Notes: generated from the sequence alone by a model not told the origin. 64,000 nucleotides of DNA from Catellatospora bangladeshensis (GCF_016862575.1 NZ_BONF01000043.1:45828-109827); one strand, 5' to 3'. Shown: positions 1 through 9,102, numbered from the stretch's first letter. Numbers and translations: made by a program.

Positions 1-344
1 ACCCGCAGTACCTGGTCATGCTGGTGCTGTGGGAGCGGGGGGACACCTCGGTCAAGGCGCTGGGCACGTCGCTGGAACTCGACTCGGGCACACTGTCGCC
101 GCTGCTCAAGCGGCTGGAGGCGGCCGGGCTGGTGACCCGGGCCCGCGACCCACGCGACGAGCGCTCGGTCCTGATCAGCCTCACCACCGCCGGCGACGAC
201 CTGCGCACGCAGGCCGCCGGCATCCCGCGGGCCATCGCCGAGGCCACCGGCGTGCCCGCCGACAAGCTCGCCGACCTGCGCGACACGCTGCGCATGATCA
301 CCCAGGCGGCCCACACGGCCGCCGAGGACAAGGAGACGACGTGA
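1..344 (+). CDS. MarR-family regulator, OhrR-like (5' end outside window)
   Basis: The reading frame is open from base 3 and begins mid-protein with PQYLVMLVLWE, followed by LDSGTLSPLLKRLEAAGLVTR, the recognition helix and wing typical of the OhrR branch of MarR winged-helix repressors. OhrR proteins sense organic hydroperoxides through an N-terminal Cys, which would lie before the window, so the sensing residue cannot be checked. Internal ATGs (for example at 18) are not the real start because the conserved PQY segment precedes them. The stop overlaps the GTG start of the next gene (GTGA), so the two are probably one transcript. The regulated target is not shown by the sequence; a role in oxidant or electrophile response would fit the downstream oxidoreductase. 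Confidence 0.85.
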   Translation, partial: PQYLVMLVLWERGDTSVKALGTSLELDSGTLSPLLKRLEAAGLVTRARDPRDERSVLISLTTAGDDLRTQAAGIPRAIAEATGVPADKLADLRDTLRMITQAAHTAAEDKETT

Positions 345-1333
345 CCACCGGACGTGAGATCCACCTGGCGTCCCGCCCGCAGGGCGTACCCACCCCGGAC
401 AACTTCCGCCTCGTCGAGGTCGACGTGCCCGCTCCCGCCGAGGGGCAGGTGAAGGTGCGCAACCTCGTCATGTCGGTCGACCCGTACATGCGCGGGCGGA
501 TGAACGACGTCAAGTCGTACGTGCCGCCGTTCCAGGTCGGCGCGGCGCTCGACGGCGGCGCCGTGGGCGAGGTCGCCGAGTCCGCCTCGCCCGACCTCAA
601 GCCCGGTGACCTGGTGCTGCACGGCTACGGCTGGCGCGACTGGGTGGTCGGGGACGCGCGCCGCTTCCGCCGCCTGGAGCCCGTCGCGCCGCCGAGCGCG
701 TTCCTCGGCGTGCTCGGCATGCCGGGCCTGACCGCGTACGTGGGGCTGCTCGACATCGCCGCGATGAAGCCGGGCGACACCGTGTTCGTGTCCGGCGCGG
801 CGGGCGCGGTCGGCAGCCTGGCCGGGCAGCTCGCCAAGCTCAAGGGCGCCGGGCGGGTCGTCGGCAGCGCGGGCAGCGCCGCCAAGGTGGCCTACCTGAC
901 CGAGGAGCTGGGCTTCGACGCCGCCTTCAACTACCGCGACGGCGACCTGGCCGGGCAGCTCAAGCAGGCCGCGCCCGGCGGGGTGGACGTGTACTTCGAC
1001 AACGTCGGCGGCGACCACCTCACCGCGGCCATCAGCCGGGCCAACGTGGGCGCCCGGATGGCCATCTGCGGTGCGATCGCCGGGTACAACGAGCCCGTGC
1101 CGGGCCCGGACAACATGATGATGCTGATCGGCAAGCGGCTCACCCTGCGCGGCTTCATCGTCAGCGACCACGAGGACCGCATGCCGGACCTGATCCGCGA
1201 GGTCGGCGCCTGGTACGCCGAGGGGCGGATCAAGGCGCCGGAGACCTTCGTGGCCGGGCTGGAGAACGCGCCGGAGGCGTTCCTGGGCCTGCTGCGCGGC
1301 GACAACACCGGCAAGATGCTGGTCAACCTCTGA
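341..1333 (+). CDS. NADP-dependent zinc-independent MDR oxidoreductase (CurA/2-alkenal reductase type)
   Basis: The 330-residue product has the medium-chain dehydrogenase/reductase layout: an N-terminal catalytic domain with SVDPYMRGRM near residue 50, and a Rossmann domain with SGAAGAVGSLAGQLAK near residue 150 and VDVYFDNVGGDHL near 215. These are hallmarks of the leukotriene B4 dehydrogenase/CurA group, which reduces alpha,beta-unsaturated carbonyls with NADPH. No structural or catalytic zinc Cys set is present. The GTG start at 341 is chosen because it lies in the GTGA overlap with the MarR stop and begins the conserved N-terminus. Coupling to an OhrR-like repressor suggests induction by peroxide or reactive aldehydes (inference). 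The physiological substrate is unknown. Confidence 0.88.
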   Translation: MTTGREIHLASRPQGVPTPDNFRLVEVDVPAPAEGQVKVRNLVMSVDPYMRGRMNDVKSYVPPFQVGAALDGGAVGEVAESASPDLKPGDLVLHGYGWRDWVVGDARRFRRLEPVAPPSAFLGVLGMPGLTAYVGLLDIAAMKPGDTVFVSGAAGAVGSLAGQLAKLKGAGRVVGSAGSAAKVAYLTEELGFDAAFNYRDGDLAGQLKQAAPGGVDVYFDNVGGDHLTAAISRANVGARMAICGAIAGYNEPVPGPDNMMMLIGKRLTLRGFIVSDHEDRMPDLIREVGAWYAEGRIKAPETFVAGLENAPEAFLGLLRGDNTGKMLVNL

Positions 1334-1459
1334 CGTCCCAGGCCGTGGGCCACGGGGCATCGCGCAGCGGCACCGGTCACTAGGATTCCCCGGGTGACGA
1401 TCACCGCTGCGGCCCCGGCGTGGACGCCCGGCCGGCCCGCTCCGCGGGACCACTGAGCC

Positions 1460-2962
1460 GTGCTGCGTACCACCGAGGTCGACGGTGTGCCCGCGCTCAT
1501 CGCGCCGTCCGCCGGCGCGATGAGCGCGGGGCTCATGTTCCGGGTCGGCCAGGCCGACGAGACGCTGGCCGAACACGGCGTCACCCACCTGGTGGAGCAC
1601 CTGGCGCTGCACGACAGCGGGCTGTCCGACCACCACTACAACGGCGAGACCTCGTCCGTCTACACGCACTTCCACCTGCGCGGCAGCGAGTCCGATGTGG
1701 TGGGCTTCCTCGGCCGGGTCTGCGCGGCCCTGTCCGCCCTGCCGATGTACCGGCTGAAGACGGAGAAGGAGATCCTGCGCACCGAGAGCCGCACCCGCGG
1801 CCCGCTGCCCGGCCTGCCGCTGCGGCGCTACGGGGCGCAGGGCTACGGCCTGCCCGGCTGCCCCGAGTGGGGACTGGCCCGGCTCGGACCCGACGACCTG
1901 CGGCGCTGGGTCGCCCGCTGGTTCACCCGGCAGAACGCGGTGCTCTGGATCGCGGGCGGGGACGTGCCCGCCGGGCTGCGGCTGCGGCTGCCCGACGGCG
2001 CGCGCCGCCCGGTGCCGCCGGCCGCAGCCGTGCTGCCGCGGCTGCCCGCCTACTACCCCGGTGACGGGACCGGCGTGCTGTCGAGCGCGGTCGTTCGGCG
2101 CAGCACCGCCGCCAGCGTCTACTCCGGCGTGCTGGAGCGGGAGCTGTACCGCGACCTGCGCCAGGAGGGCGGGCACTCGTACACGGCCTCGTCGTCGTAC
2201 GAGCCGCGCGGCGACGGGTACGCGACGGTGACCGCGTACGCCGACGCGCTGCCGGAGAAGCAGGACGCCGTGCTCGGCGGGTTCACCGAGGTGCTGGCGC
2301 GGATGCGGCGCGGCGAGCTGGACCCGCGCAGCGTCACCGCCGTACGCACCAAGGCGCTGGAGAATCTGAACCACCCGGAGATCGAGGCGACCCGCCTGCC
2401 CGGCCACGCCCTCAACCTGCTCACCGGGCAGCGTCACCTGCCCGTGGACGAGCTGCGCGCGGAGCTCGCCGCGGTCACCGACGAGCAGGTGCACGCCGTC
2501 GCCGCCGAGGCCGCCGGGACCACGCTGCTACAGGTGCCCCGAGGCGCCGCCGCCCCGGCCGGGTTCGCGCCCGCCCCGACGTCGTCCCCGGCCGAGGTCG
2601 CCGGCCGCCGGTACGCGCCGCGGGACGCGGCCGCCGCGCGCCTGGTCATCGGGCCGGACGCGGTCGGCATCACCCGGCCCGGCTCGCGGATCACCGTCCG
2701 CTACCGCGAGTGCGCCGCGCTGCTGGCCTGGCCCGACGGCGCGCGGCGGCTCATCGGGTACGACGGCGTCACGCTGCACCTGGAACCGGCGCTGTGGTCG
2801 GTGCCGGACGCGGCGCTGGCCGCCGTCGACGCGGGAGTCGCGGCCGCCCGGCACATCCCGATGCCACCCCGCGATCCGGACGGCATCCCGCGCAACGCGC
2901 CCGCCGTGGCGTCCGGGCCGATGCGCCGCCTGCTCGCGAACGCCCGCCTGTTCCTTTCCTGA
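1460..2962 (+). CDS. M16 (insulinase/pitrilysin) family metallopeptidase-like protein
   Basis: A 500-residue protein with the inverted zinc motif HxxEH of family M16 at residues 43-47 (HLVEH) and a downstream EKEIL segment near 102-106 that supplies a candidate third ligand. The second M16 domain carries LYRDLRQEGGHSYTASS (about 230-246), matching the Arg/Tyr pair that contacts substrate in the family. The region after about residue 360 is Ala/Pro-rich and less conserved. The GTG start at 1460 is the first in-frame start and gives a normal N-terminus, but no clear ribosome binding site is visible. It has no signal peptide, so it is probably cytosolic. It stands alone between the MDR gene and a terminator; its substrate is unknown. 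Confidence 0.8.
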   Translation: MLRTTEVDGVPALIAPSAGAMSAGLMFRVGQADETLAEHGVTHLVEHLALHDSGLSDHHYNGETSSVYTHFHLRGSESDVVGFLGRVCAALSALPMYRLKTEKEILRTESRTRGPLPGLPLRRYGAQGYGLPGCPEWGLARLGPDDLRRWVARWFTRQNAVLWIAGGDVPAGLRLRLPDGARRPVPPAAAVLPRLPAYYPGDGTGVLSSAVVRRSTAASVYSGVLERELYRDLRQEGGHSYTASSSYEPRGDGYATVTAYADALPEKQDAVLGGFTEVLARMRRGELDPRSVTAVRTKALENLNHPEIEATRLPGHALNLLTGQRHLPVDELRAELAAVTDEQVHAVAAEAAGTTLLQVPRGAAAPAGFAPAPTSSPAEVAGRRYAPRDAAAARLVIGPDAVGITRPGSRITVRYRECAALLAWPDGARRLIGYDGVTLHLEPALWSVPDAALAAVDAGVAAARHIPMPPRDPDGIPRNAPAVASGPMRRLLANARLFLS

Positions 2963-2978
2963 TCCTTCGTGATCCTTC

Positions 2979-3015
2979 GCGGTGCGAAGCTCCCGCCGGG
3001 GGAGCTTCGCACCGC
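2979..3015. terminator. Intergenic hairpin, probable bidirectional terminator
   Basis: A 16-bp perfect stem (GCGGTGCGAAGCTCCC with its complement) with a 5-base loop lies between the converging ends of the M16-like gene (2962) and the septum-formation gene (3028). Confidence 0.7.
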
Positions 3016-3027
3016 GGGCGGTCAGCC

Positions 3028-4005
3028 CTAGATGGAGCCGGTGCGCGGCGGGTCGAAGCTCGCCACGCAGGTCACCAGCCGGTCGGACTTGAGCCGCCAG
3101 CTCTCGTCCGTCGGGTAGAGGAAGTAGGTGTCCACCGACGCGTCGTCGGCCGCCTCCGGCGCGTAGCTCTCCAGCAACGTGCCGCAGCGCTCCTCGGCCT
3201 CCTTCTGGATCGCGTCCAGGCCCGGGTAGGTGGAGCCGGTGAGCCGGAACTCGGCGTACACCTCGCCGTCGTGCGGGGCCGAGCAGGCGACCACCGGCAG
3301 CGACTCGATCTCCTCGTCGTCCTCCAGCGCGTTCAGGCAGTCGCCGATCTGCAGCGAGTGCACCGAGGTGTCGTCGCCGGTGGTCGTCGGGCTGCCGCTG
3401 CTCGGCGTGTCGTCGAACGCGATCGCCAGGCCCACGGCGGTGCAGATGCCGGCCAGCCACAGGCCGCTGATGACCAGGCCTGCGATGGCCATGCCGCGGC
3501 CGGTCTGGTTGCGCTTCTTGATCTGGGACAGCGCCACGATGCCGAAGATGACGCTGAGCAGGATGCCGCCGAGGATGCCGAGGACGAGCGAGGCGATGGC
3601 GAAGCCGTTGGTCCCGCCCGCGCCCGGCGGCTGCTGGAACGGCACGCCGTAGCCGGCCGGCGGGGTGTGGTACGGCGGGGTCGACTGCGGGGCGCCGTAC
3701 ACCGGCGGCACCGACTGGGGCGCACCGTACGACGGCGGGACGGACTGCGGTGCGCCGTACGACGGGGGCACCGACTGGGGCGCGCTGTAGGGCGGGGACG
3801 ACTGCGGTGCGCCGTAGGGTGTGGCCGGCGGGGTGGCGCCGTACGGCGGCTGCGGCGGGACCGGGGCGTACGGGTCGGCGGGCGCGGCGTACGGGGACGC
3901 GGGCTGCGCGTACGGGTCAGCCGACGGGTAGGACGGCGTGACCGGCGGCGGTGCGAGCGGGTCCTGGTACGGCTGGGGGTTCTGGTCTGGCGAGGGGTAG
4001 GTCAC
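3028..4005 (-). CDS. Pro-rich DUF4190 / septum-formation-domain membrane protein
   Basis: A 325-residue protein in three parts. Residues 1-125 are Pro/Tyr/Ala-rich with near-identical repeats of YGAPQSVPPS. About 130-190 forms two hydrophobic segments with an intervening KKRNQTGRGMA loop, matching DUF4190. The C-terminal extracytoplasmic part (about 210-320) holds IGDCLNALEDDEE and VVACSAPHDGEVYAEF, the Cys-pair signature of the septum formation domain seen in actinobacterial envelope proteins. It lies 63 bases downstream of a second gene with the same C-terminal domain, so they are likely co-transcribed. An envelope or cell-division role is a family-based inference; none is proven here. The repeats could vary in number between strains. 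Confidence 0.8.
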   Translation of the reverse strand: MTYPSPDQNPQPYQDPLAPPPVTPSYPSADPYAQPASPYAAPADPYAPVPPQPPYGATPPATPYGAPQSSPPYSAPQSVPPSYGAPQSVPPSYGAPQSVPPVYGAPQSTPPYHTPPAGYGVPFQQPPGAGGTNGFAIASLVLGILGGILLSVIFGIVALSQIKKRNQTGRGMAIAGLVISGLWLAGICTAVGLAIAFDDTPSSGSPTTTGDDTSVHSLQIGDCLNALEDDEEIESLPVVACSAPHDGEVYAEFRLTGSTYPGLDAIQKEAEERCGTLLESYAPEAADDASVDTYFLYPTDESWRLKSDRLVTCVASFDPPRTGSI

Positions 4006-4068
4006 CGCCGGAAGCTACCACTCACCCCCGTCGCTCCCGACAGGATTCCTGCGCCGGCCGCGATGTGC

Positions 4069-4692
4069 TCACACCGCGACGCCCGGCGACGCGGGCGCGG
4101 GCTGGGAGACGCCGCTCAGGGAGCCGACACGAAGCTCGTGATCGGTGGCCATGCAGACGACCTGCTGGGTCGGATCGGCCCACTGTTCCTCACTCAGCAG
4201 GATGAACGCGACGTCGAAAGCCGGGTCGTCCGCGTACCGGGGCGCGTATCGCCGGAACCTCTCCTGGCAGCGCTCATGGTTCCCCTCCGGCGCCACCCCC
4301 TCCCCGGGGAAGTCGCCGACCGGCCGGAACGTGCCGACGATCTCGAACTCGTGCGGCTGCGTGCACGGCACCATCGGCAGCACGGTCCGGTCGCCGGTGT
4401 GGACGATCCGCTCCACACAGTCGCCGACCCGCAGGTGACCGACCTCGATCCGGTCCGCTGCGGGACTCGGCTCCGGAGCCGTCTGCCGGAAGTCGGCCGG
4501 ATTCCGCACCCGGTCGGGGACCAGCACGATCGCGCCGACGCCGGCCATCAGGCAGACCGCGACGGCGATCAGGCCGGCGCGCTTCGCGGTGCTCATCGGA
4601 GCCTCCTCCGGCACCCGGAGCAGCCCGATCTCGTCAGGGCGGGTCGAGGGAACGGGCGCCTGCGGCTGCGGAGCGCTCGGAGCATCGGACAT
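4069..4692 (-). CDS. Single-pass membrane protein with septum-formation-like domain
   Basis: A 207-residue protein with a short Pro/Gln-rich cytoplasmic tail, one membrane segment (about 35-57, AGLIAVAVCLMAGVGAIVLV) and an extracytoplasmic domain containing VGHLRVGDCVERI and VPCTQPHEFEIVGTF. The paired Cys and the QPHE/APHD element match the C-terminal domain of the gene immediately downstream, so the two are paralogous at that domain. It is the upstream gene of the presumed two-gene unit. The ATG at 4692 gives a complete N-terminus. Function is unknown beyond the envelope location. Confidence 0.75.
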   Translation of the reverse strand: MSDAPSAPQPQAPVPSTRPDEIGLLRVPEEAPMSTAKRAGLIAVAVCLMAGVGAIVLVPDRVRNPADFRQTAPEPSPAADRIEVGHLRVGDCVERIVHTGDRTVLPMVPCTQPHEFEIVGTFRPVGDFPGEGVAPEGNHERCQERFRRYAPRYADDPAFDVAFILLSEEQWADPTQQVVCMATDHELRVGSLSGVSQPAPASPGVAV

Positions 4693-4751
4693 GGCGCGGG
4701 ATGCTACCGAACGCGGGCAACCGGGGTGGGCCGTACAGCCGGCTTACAGAA

Positions 4752-4828
4752 TGGTGCGCCCGGCAGGACTCGAACCTGCGACCTGAGGATTAGAAGGCCC
4801 CTGCTCTATCCAGCTGAGCTACGAGCGC
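4752..4828 (-). tRNA. tRNA-Arg (anticodon TCT)
   Basis: Read on the minus strand, the 77 bases fold as a tRNA: acceptor GCGCTCG pairs with CGGGCGC (one G-U), the D arm is GCTCAGCTGGATAGAGC, the anticodon loop CTTCTAA places TCT (complement of 4792-4794), and the T arm GCAGG/CCTGC encloses TTCGAGT. The 3' CCA is encoded (4752-4754). The anticodon stem has one weak C-T apposition next to the loop. Confidence 0.93.
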
Positions 4829-4885
4829 GCGACTTGAAGGCTACCGTGCGGGACGGCCGGTGTGATCGGCTACCCGGCGGAAGTT

Positions 4886-4944
4886 GACCACGATCCTAGG
4901 GCACCGACACGCCGCCGAACACTGACTTAAGTTCATGATCAACG
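4886..4944 (+). repeat. GATC-bounded 59-bp dispersed repeat, copy A (divergent)
   Basis: Contains GACACGCCG, AACAC, and AAGTTCATGATCAACG at the same spacing as copies at 33961-34019 (same strand) and 38952-39010 (opposite strand). The last 39 bases match closely while the first 20 are diverged in this copy. GTTGACCA just before the start and TGATCAAC at the end form imperfect terminal inverted repeats. It lies between the 3' end of the hydrolase gene and tRNA-Arg. Confidence 0.75.
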
Positions 4945-4969
4945 GGGTGTCGGGTGGGGCGGGGGCGGG

Positions 4970-5914
4970 CTAGCGGAGGTAGGTGGTTAGCCAGCGGTCG
5001 GACTGGTCGAAGAACTGGTCGCGGGCTGGTTGGCGGGAGAGGGTGAGGTCGTGTTTGCCGCCGTCTACGCGGACCAGGGTGAGGTGGCGGCCTACGGCGG
5101 GGGCCCAGCGCACGATGTGGTCCACGTTGAGGACGGCGTCGGCGTCGTGGGCCTGCTCCGACCAGACGCGCTGGCGGTAGGAGGCGGTCGAGCAGCCGAC
5201 GAAGACGGGGACCTTGAGGTCCAGGCCGCGGTGCAGGCGGCGCTGGCCGCTGCGGATCGCGTTCAGCCAGGCCACCCGGACCGGGAAGCCGATCACCGGC
5301 TTCCAGTCGACGCGGTAGTCCCACTCGCCGTCGTGGTCGCGGTGCAGGCTGCGGCCGTACAGGCCGGGCATCTTCAGCGGGATCACCCGGTAGGGGGCGC
5401 GCTGGGCGAGGGAGCCGACCGCGGACACGGCCGGGCGGCGCATGAACCAGGGCGCGTTGATGTCGAAGAACGGGCTGTTGAGCAGCAGGCCGTCGACCAG
5501 GTTCGCGTCCGCGCGGGCGTCGGCCCACAGGGCGGTGATCAGGCCGCCCGTGGAGTGGGCCGCGACCACCAGCATGTCGTGGCCTTCGTCGTCGCGGATG
5601 ATCCGGGCGGCCTCGTCCAGCTCCGGGAAGTACTCCGACATGCTGCGGGTGAAGTTGGGCGTCTGGTGCGTGAGCAGGCTGCGGCCGTACTTGCGCAGGT
5701 CCAGGGCGTAGAAGTCGTAGCCGCGGGCGACGAAGAAGTCGGCCAGGTGCGTCTGGAAGAAGTAGTCGTTGAAGCCGTGCACGTAGAGCACCGCGCGCGT
5801 GGTGGTGCCGGGCGCCTTCCGGCTGACCAGGGTGGCGACGACCTTGCCCTGGTCGTCGTCGGGCAGCTCGATGACGCGCTGGGTGTACGGCTCGCCGAGG
5901 ATGTCCGTCTGCAC
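4970..5914 (-). CDS. Alpha/beta hydrolase (serine aminopeptidase S33 / lysophospholipase-like)
   Basis: The 314-residue protein has the alpha/beta hydrolase order: oxyanion-side motif YVHGFNDYFFQ near residue 43, nucleophile elbow VAAHSTGGLI near 118 (A-H-S-T-G variant of GxSxG), and a late VDGGKHDL segment supplying the candidate catalytic His. It has no signal peptide. The ATG at 5914 starts directly before a conserved N-terminus. Members of this group hydrolyse acylglycerols, lysophospholipids or peptides, and the substrate cannot be assigned. It is transcribed away from the ssb gene; the 165-base gap between them should carry both promoters. Confidence 0.82.
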   Translation of the reverse strand: MQTDILGEPYTQRVIELPDDDQGKVVATLVSRKAPGTTTRAVLYVHGFNDYFFQTHLADFFVARGYDFYALDLRKYGRSLLTHQTPNFTRSMSEYFPELDEAARIIRDDEGHDMLVVAAHSTGGLITALWADARADANLVDGLLLNSPFFDINAPWFMRRPAVSAVGSLAQRAPYRVIPLKMPGLYGRSLHRDHDGEWDYRVDWKPVIGFPVRVAWLNAIRSGQRRLHRGLDLKVPVFVGCSTASYRQRVWSEQAHDADAVLNVDHIVRWAPAVGRHLTLVRVDGGKHDLTLSRQPARDQFFDQSDRWLTTYLR

Positions 5915-5974
5915 GGCGCAATGTTACCGCGAGGTAGGCATGCGCCATAACAGATCAACTTCATGATCAGGCGG

Positions 5975-6001
5975 TTATCCCCAACCACGCCTCTGTCCAC
6001 A
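5975..6001. promoter_or_regulatory. Two DnaA-box-like 9-mers in the ssb upstream region
   Basis: TTATCCCCA (5975-5983) and CTGTCCACA (5993-6001) are each one mismatch from the DnaA box forms TTATCCACA/TTGTCCACA and lie 18 bases apart, about 80-105 bases before the ssb start. This is suggestive only; two near-matches can occur by chance. Confidence 0.3.
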
Positions 6002-6079
6002 GGGCGGGGCCGCAGGCGGTGGTACGCCGCGCCCGGGTGGCGCAACCTCTGCGGTGTCGGACATCGAGAGGAGAAGGCA

Positions 6080-6736
6080 GTGTTTGACACCCCCATAACC
6101 GTGATCGGGAACGTGCTGACCGCGCCGGAGTGGCGGCGCACCAGCCAGTCCGGGCAGCTCGTGGCGAACTTCAAGGTGGCCTCCACCGCCCGGCGGCTGG
6201 ACAAGGCGAACAACCGCTGGGTGGACGGCAACAGCCTGCGCGTGCGGGTCAACTGCTGGCGGCGGCTGGCCGAGGGCGTGGCCAGCTCGATCATGGTGGG
6301 CGACCCCGTGGTCGTGGTGGGCCGGCTCTACACCCGCGACTGGATCGACGAGGAGGGCCAGCGCCGGGTGATGTACGAGGTGGAGGCGGTGGCCGTCGGG
6401 CACGACCTGTCCCGGGGCCGGGCGAAGTTCGCCCGCACCAAGCCGAGCACCACGATCAGCGCCGTCGAGGACGCCGCGGCCGAGGCGCGGGCCGGCGGCG
6501 AGGCGACCGTGGCCGCGCCCGACATGCGGGTCGGCCCCGACCCGAACGACCCGCTGTTCGCCGAGGACGACGACGCGTCGTTCGGCGGCCCGTTCGACCT
6601 GGACGCGGTCGCCTCGCTGCGCGGCGGCGGCCTGCAGGCCGAGCTGGTCGGCGGCGAGCAGGACGCCGACGAGGACGACGAGGACGACCTCGACGACGAC
6701 GTGACGGCGCTCGACCGGGTGCCCGTCGCGGCCTGA
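6080..6736 (+). CDS. ssb: Single-stranded DNA-binding protein, SsbB-like paralogue
   Basis: A 218-residue protein with an N-terminal OB fold (about 1-110) carrying [24 protein letters not shown] and [15 protein letters not shown], all typical of bacterial SSB. The GTG start at 6080 follows GAGGAGAAGGCA, a good ribosome binding site. The C-terminal half is rich in Asp/Glu, including a long acidic run near 190-205, but it ends DRVPVAA rather than the usual DDDIPF tip that recruits repair proteins. It is not next to rpsF/rpsR, where the main actinobacterial ssbA usually sits. Both facts point to the second, SsbB-type paralogue known from actinomycetes for competence or chromosome segregation roles (family knowledge). 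Confidence 0.87.
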   Translation: MFDTPITVIGNVLTAPEWRRTSQSGQLVANFKVASTARRLDKANNRWVDGNSLRVRVNCWRRLAEGVASSIMVGDPVVVVGRLYTRDWIDEEGQRRVMYEVEAVAVGHDLSRGRAKFARTKPSTTISAVEDAAAEARAGGEATVAAPDMRVGPDPNDPLFAEDDDASFGGPFDLDAVASLRGGGLQAELVGGEQDADEDDEDDLDDDVTALDRVPVAA

Positions 6737-6796
6737 CCCGGGGAGGGGACACCTCCGGCCCGTCCGTCATCCCCGTTGATGCGGGCCGGAGGGCTG

Positions 6797-6826
6797 GTGG
6801 CACGCGGTTCGACCGCCGCGTGCCAC
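6797..6826 (+). terminator. Probable terminator after ssb
   Basis: An 11-bp perfect stem, GTGGCACGCGG with CCGCGTGCCAC, closes an 8-base loop 60 bases after the ssb stop. There is no T-run, as is usual in actinomycetes. Confidence 0.6.
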
Positions 6827-6933
6827 GGGGGCGGGGCGGCCGGCGGGTGCACTGGGGAGACCGGCCGCCCCGGCTCTCCGGCACGTCACGGCGTGTCGGA
6901 GAGCACAGCACCGGCTCACCTAGGCTGAGGGAC

Positions 6934-8472
6934 ATGAGCGGGATCTTGATCGCCGGCACGACCTCGGACGCCGGCAAGAGCGTGCTGACCGCCGGGGTGT
7001 GCCGCTGGCTGCACCGGCGCGGCGTGCGGGTGGCCCCGTTCAAGGCGCAGAACATGTCGAACAACTCGGCCGTGGTGGTCGACGCGCAGGGGCGGGGCGG
7101 GGAGATCGGCCGGGCGCAGGCGCTGCAGGCGGTGGCGTGCGGGCTGGAGCCGCAGGTGCGGTTCAACCCGGTGCTGCTCAAGCCGGGCAGCGACCACACC
7201 AGCCAGGTCGTGCTGCTGGGACAGGCGGTCGACCACATCGACGCGGCGAACTTCCGGCGGCTGAAGACCACCATGTCCGGGGCCGCCTTCACCGCGTACG
7301 ACGAGCTGTCCGCCGAGTACGACGTGGTGGTGTGCGAGGGGGCGGGCAGTCCCGCCGAGATCAACCTGCGCGACCACGACTACGTGAACATGGGCCTGGC
7401 CCGGCACGGGCAGATGCCCACGATCGTGGTCGGCGACATCGACCGCGGCGGCGTGTTCGCCGCGATGTTCGGCACCGTGGCCCTGCTCGATCCCGAGGAC
7501 CAGGCGCTGGTCGCGGGCTTCGTGGTGAACAAGTTCCGCGGCTCGCGGGCGCTGCTCCAGCCCGGCCTCGACATGATCGAGTCGGCCACCGGGCGGACCG
7601 TGTACGGCGTGCTGCCGTTCGATGTGGACCTGTGGCTCGACGCCGAGGACGCGCTCGCGTACGGGCGGGTGCTCGGCCGGCCCGGCCCGGCGCGGGGGAG
7701 CGAGTGGCTGCGGGTGGCCGTGGTGCGGCTGCCGCACATCTCCAACGCCACCGACGCCGAGGCGCTGGCCTGCGAGCCGGGGGTGAGCGTGCGGCTGACC
7801 GTCGAGCCCGGCGAGCTGGCCGACGCCGATCTGGTGGTGCTGCCGGGCACCAAGGCGACCGTGGACGACCTGCGCTGGCTGCGCGAGACCGGCCTCGACC
7901 AGGCGGTGCTCGCGCACGCCCGCGCGGGCAGGCCGCTGCTCGGCATCTGCGGCGGCTTCCAGATGCTCGCCGAGCAGATCACCGACGAGGTGGAGAGCCG
8001 CCGCGGCGAGGTGCCCGGCCTCGGCCTGCTGCCGGTGCGGATCGCGTTCGCGGCGGACAAGACCCTGGCCCGGCCCGCCGGGCAGGCGCTCGGCGCGGAC
8101 GTACGCGGGTACGAGATCCATCACGGCCGGGTGGCGCACCGCGCGCCCGAGCTGCAAGCGCTGATCACGCTGCCCGGCGGGGAGACCGAGGGCGCGGTCG
8201 CCGGGAACGTGTTCGGCACCCACTGGCACGGCGCGTTCGAGTCCGACGATTTCCGCCGCCGGTTCCTGACCCACGCGGCCGGGCTGGCCGGGCGGCACGG
8301 CTTCGCCGTCGCGCCGGACACGAGCTTCGCCGCGCTGCGCGAGGCCACCGTGGACCGGCTCGGCGACCTGGTCGAGGAGCACCTCGACACCGACGCCCTG
8401 TGGCGGCTCGTGGAGAAGGGCGCCCCGCCCGGCCTGCCGTTCCTGCCGCCCGGCGCGCCAGCTCTGGCATGA
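6934..8472 (+). CDS. cobQ: Cobyric acid synthase CobQ
   Basis: The 512-residue protein matches CobQ in length and order: an N-terminal dethiobiotin-synthetase-like ATPase with P-loop [10 protein letters not shown] (about 7-16), then [10 protein letters not shown] and [15 protein letters not shown], and a C-terminal class I glutamine amidotransferase-like domain with the nucleophile segment [11 protein letters not shown] (about 340). It amidates side-chain carboxylates of adenosylcobyrinic acid a,c-diamide, using glutamine and ATP, in adenosylcobalamin synthesis. The ATG at 6934 begins the conserved [11 protein letters not shown] start. The stop overlaps the start of the next gene (ATGA). No cobalamin riboswitch consensus was found in the upstream 197 bases. 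Other cobalamin genes (cobT, cysG) lie about 8 kb away. Confidence 0.93.
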   Translation: MSGILIAGTTSDAGKSVLTAGVCRWLHRRGVRVAPFKAQNMSNNSAVVVDAQGRGGEIGRAQALQAVACGLEPQVRFNPVLLKPGSDHTSQVVLLGQAVDHIDAANFRRLKTTMSGAAFTAYDELSAEYDVVVCEGAGSPAEINLRDHDYVNMGLARHGQMPTIVVGDIDRGGVFAAMFGTVALLDPEDQALVAGFVVNKFRGSRALLQPGLDMIESATGRTVYGVLPFDVDLWLDAEDALAYGRVLGRPGPARGSEWLRVAVVRLPHISNATDAEALACEPGVSVRLTVEPGELADADLVVLPGTKATVDDLRWLRETGLDQAVLAHARAGRPLLGICGGFQMLAEQITDEVESRRGEVPGLGLLPVRIAFAADKTLARPAGQALGADVRGYEIHHGRVAHRAPELQALITLPGGETEGAVAGNVFGTHWHGAFESDDFRRRFLTHAAGLAGRHGFAVAPDTSFAALREATVDRLGDLVEEHLDTDALWRLVEKGAPPGLPFLPPGAPALA

Positions 8473-9032
8473 GCGAGCAGGCACGCGAGGACGTGACGAT
8501 GCTGCTCGCCGCGCCGCCCCGGCTGGGGCGCAGCAGGCTGGTGCTGGTCGACGGGCCGAGCGGGGCGGGCAAGACGTTCTACGCCGGGCGGCTCGCCGAG
8601 GACCTGTCCGGCAGCGGGCGGAGCGTGGCCACCGTGCACACCGACGACCTGCTCGACGGCTGGGACGACCAGTTCACCTACTGGTCGCGGCTGGAGCGGC
8701 AGGTGCTCGCGCCGATCCGGCACGGCGCGCCGGGCGGGTACCACCCGTACGACTGGCACCTGCGGCGCTTCGGCACCGAGTGGGTGACGGTGTGGCCCGC
8801 CGACGTGGTGCTCGTCGAGGGCGTGGGCTGCGGCCGGGCCGAGGGCCGGGCCTGGGCCAGCCTGACCGTCTACGTGTACGCCCCGGCGGCGGTGCGCCGC
8901 GCACGCAGCATCGTGCGCGACGGGCCCGCGATGCAGCCGGCGCTGCGGGAGTGGCGACGCCGCGAGGCGATCCACTTCGCCGCCGACGCCACCGCGCTCC
9001 AGGCCGACCTGCGCATCGACGGCTCGGCCTGA
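8469..9032 (+). CDS. P-loop kinase, uridine kinase-like
   Basis: A 187-residue protein with Walker A GPSGAGKT (about 30-37), a DDLLDGWDD segment near 60 where uridine/pantothenate-type kinases bind substrate, and VVLVEGVG near 115 as the Walker B/switch region. The small size and this pattern place it among uridine kinase-like NTPases often found in actinomycetes as single-domain proteins. It overlaps the cobQ stop (ATGA), so translation is coupled; a corrinoid-related phosphotransfer role is possible but speculative, because such coupling also arises from genome compaction. Confidence 0.7.
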   Translation: MSEQAREDVTMLLAAPPRLGRSRLVLVDGPSGAGKTFYAGRLAEDLSGSGRSVATVHTDDLLDGWDDQFTYWSRLERQVLAPIRHGAPGGYHPYDWHLRRFGTEWVTVWPADVVLVEGVGCGRAEGRAWASLTVYVYAPAAVRRARSIVRDGPAMQPALREWRRREAIHFAADATALQADLRIDGSA

Positions 9033-9102
9033 GCGGGGTGCACCCGCCGCGAACAACCAGGTCGCCGTGCGGGTGACCGGGCGCCGTGACAGGATCATCG
9101 TC

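Noticed and set aside
2710..4887. Plus-strand frame of 725 codons over the septum-formation genes and tRNA
   Set aside because: Runs through a tRNA gene and opposes two well-supported proteins; repetitive Arg/Gly content reflects the Pro-rich repeats on the other strand.
6737..6933. Possible cobalamin riboswitch before cobQ
   Set aside because: No B12-box-like sequence (GCCACTG) or matching core was found; the hairpins there are explained by the ssb terminator and a GC-rich stem.
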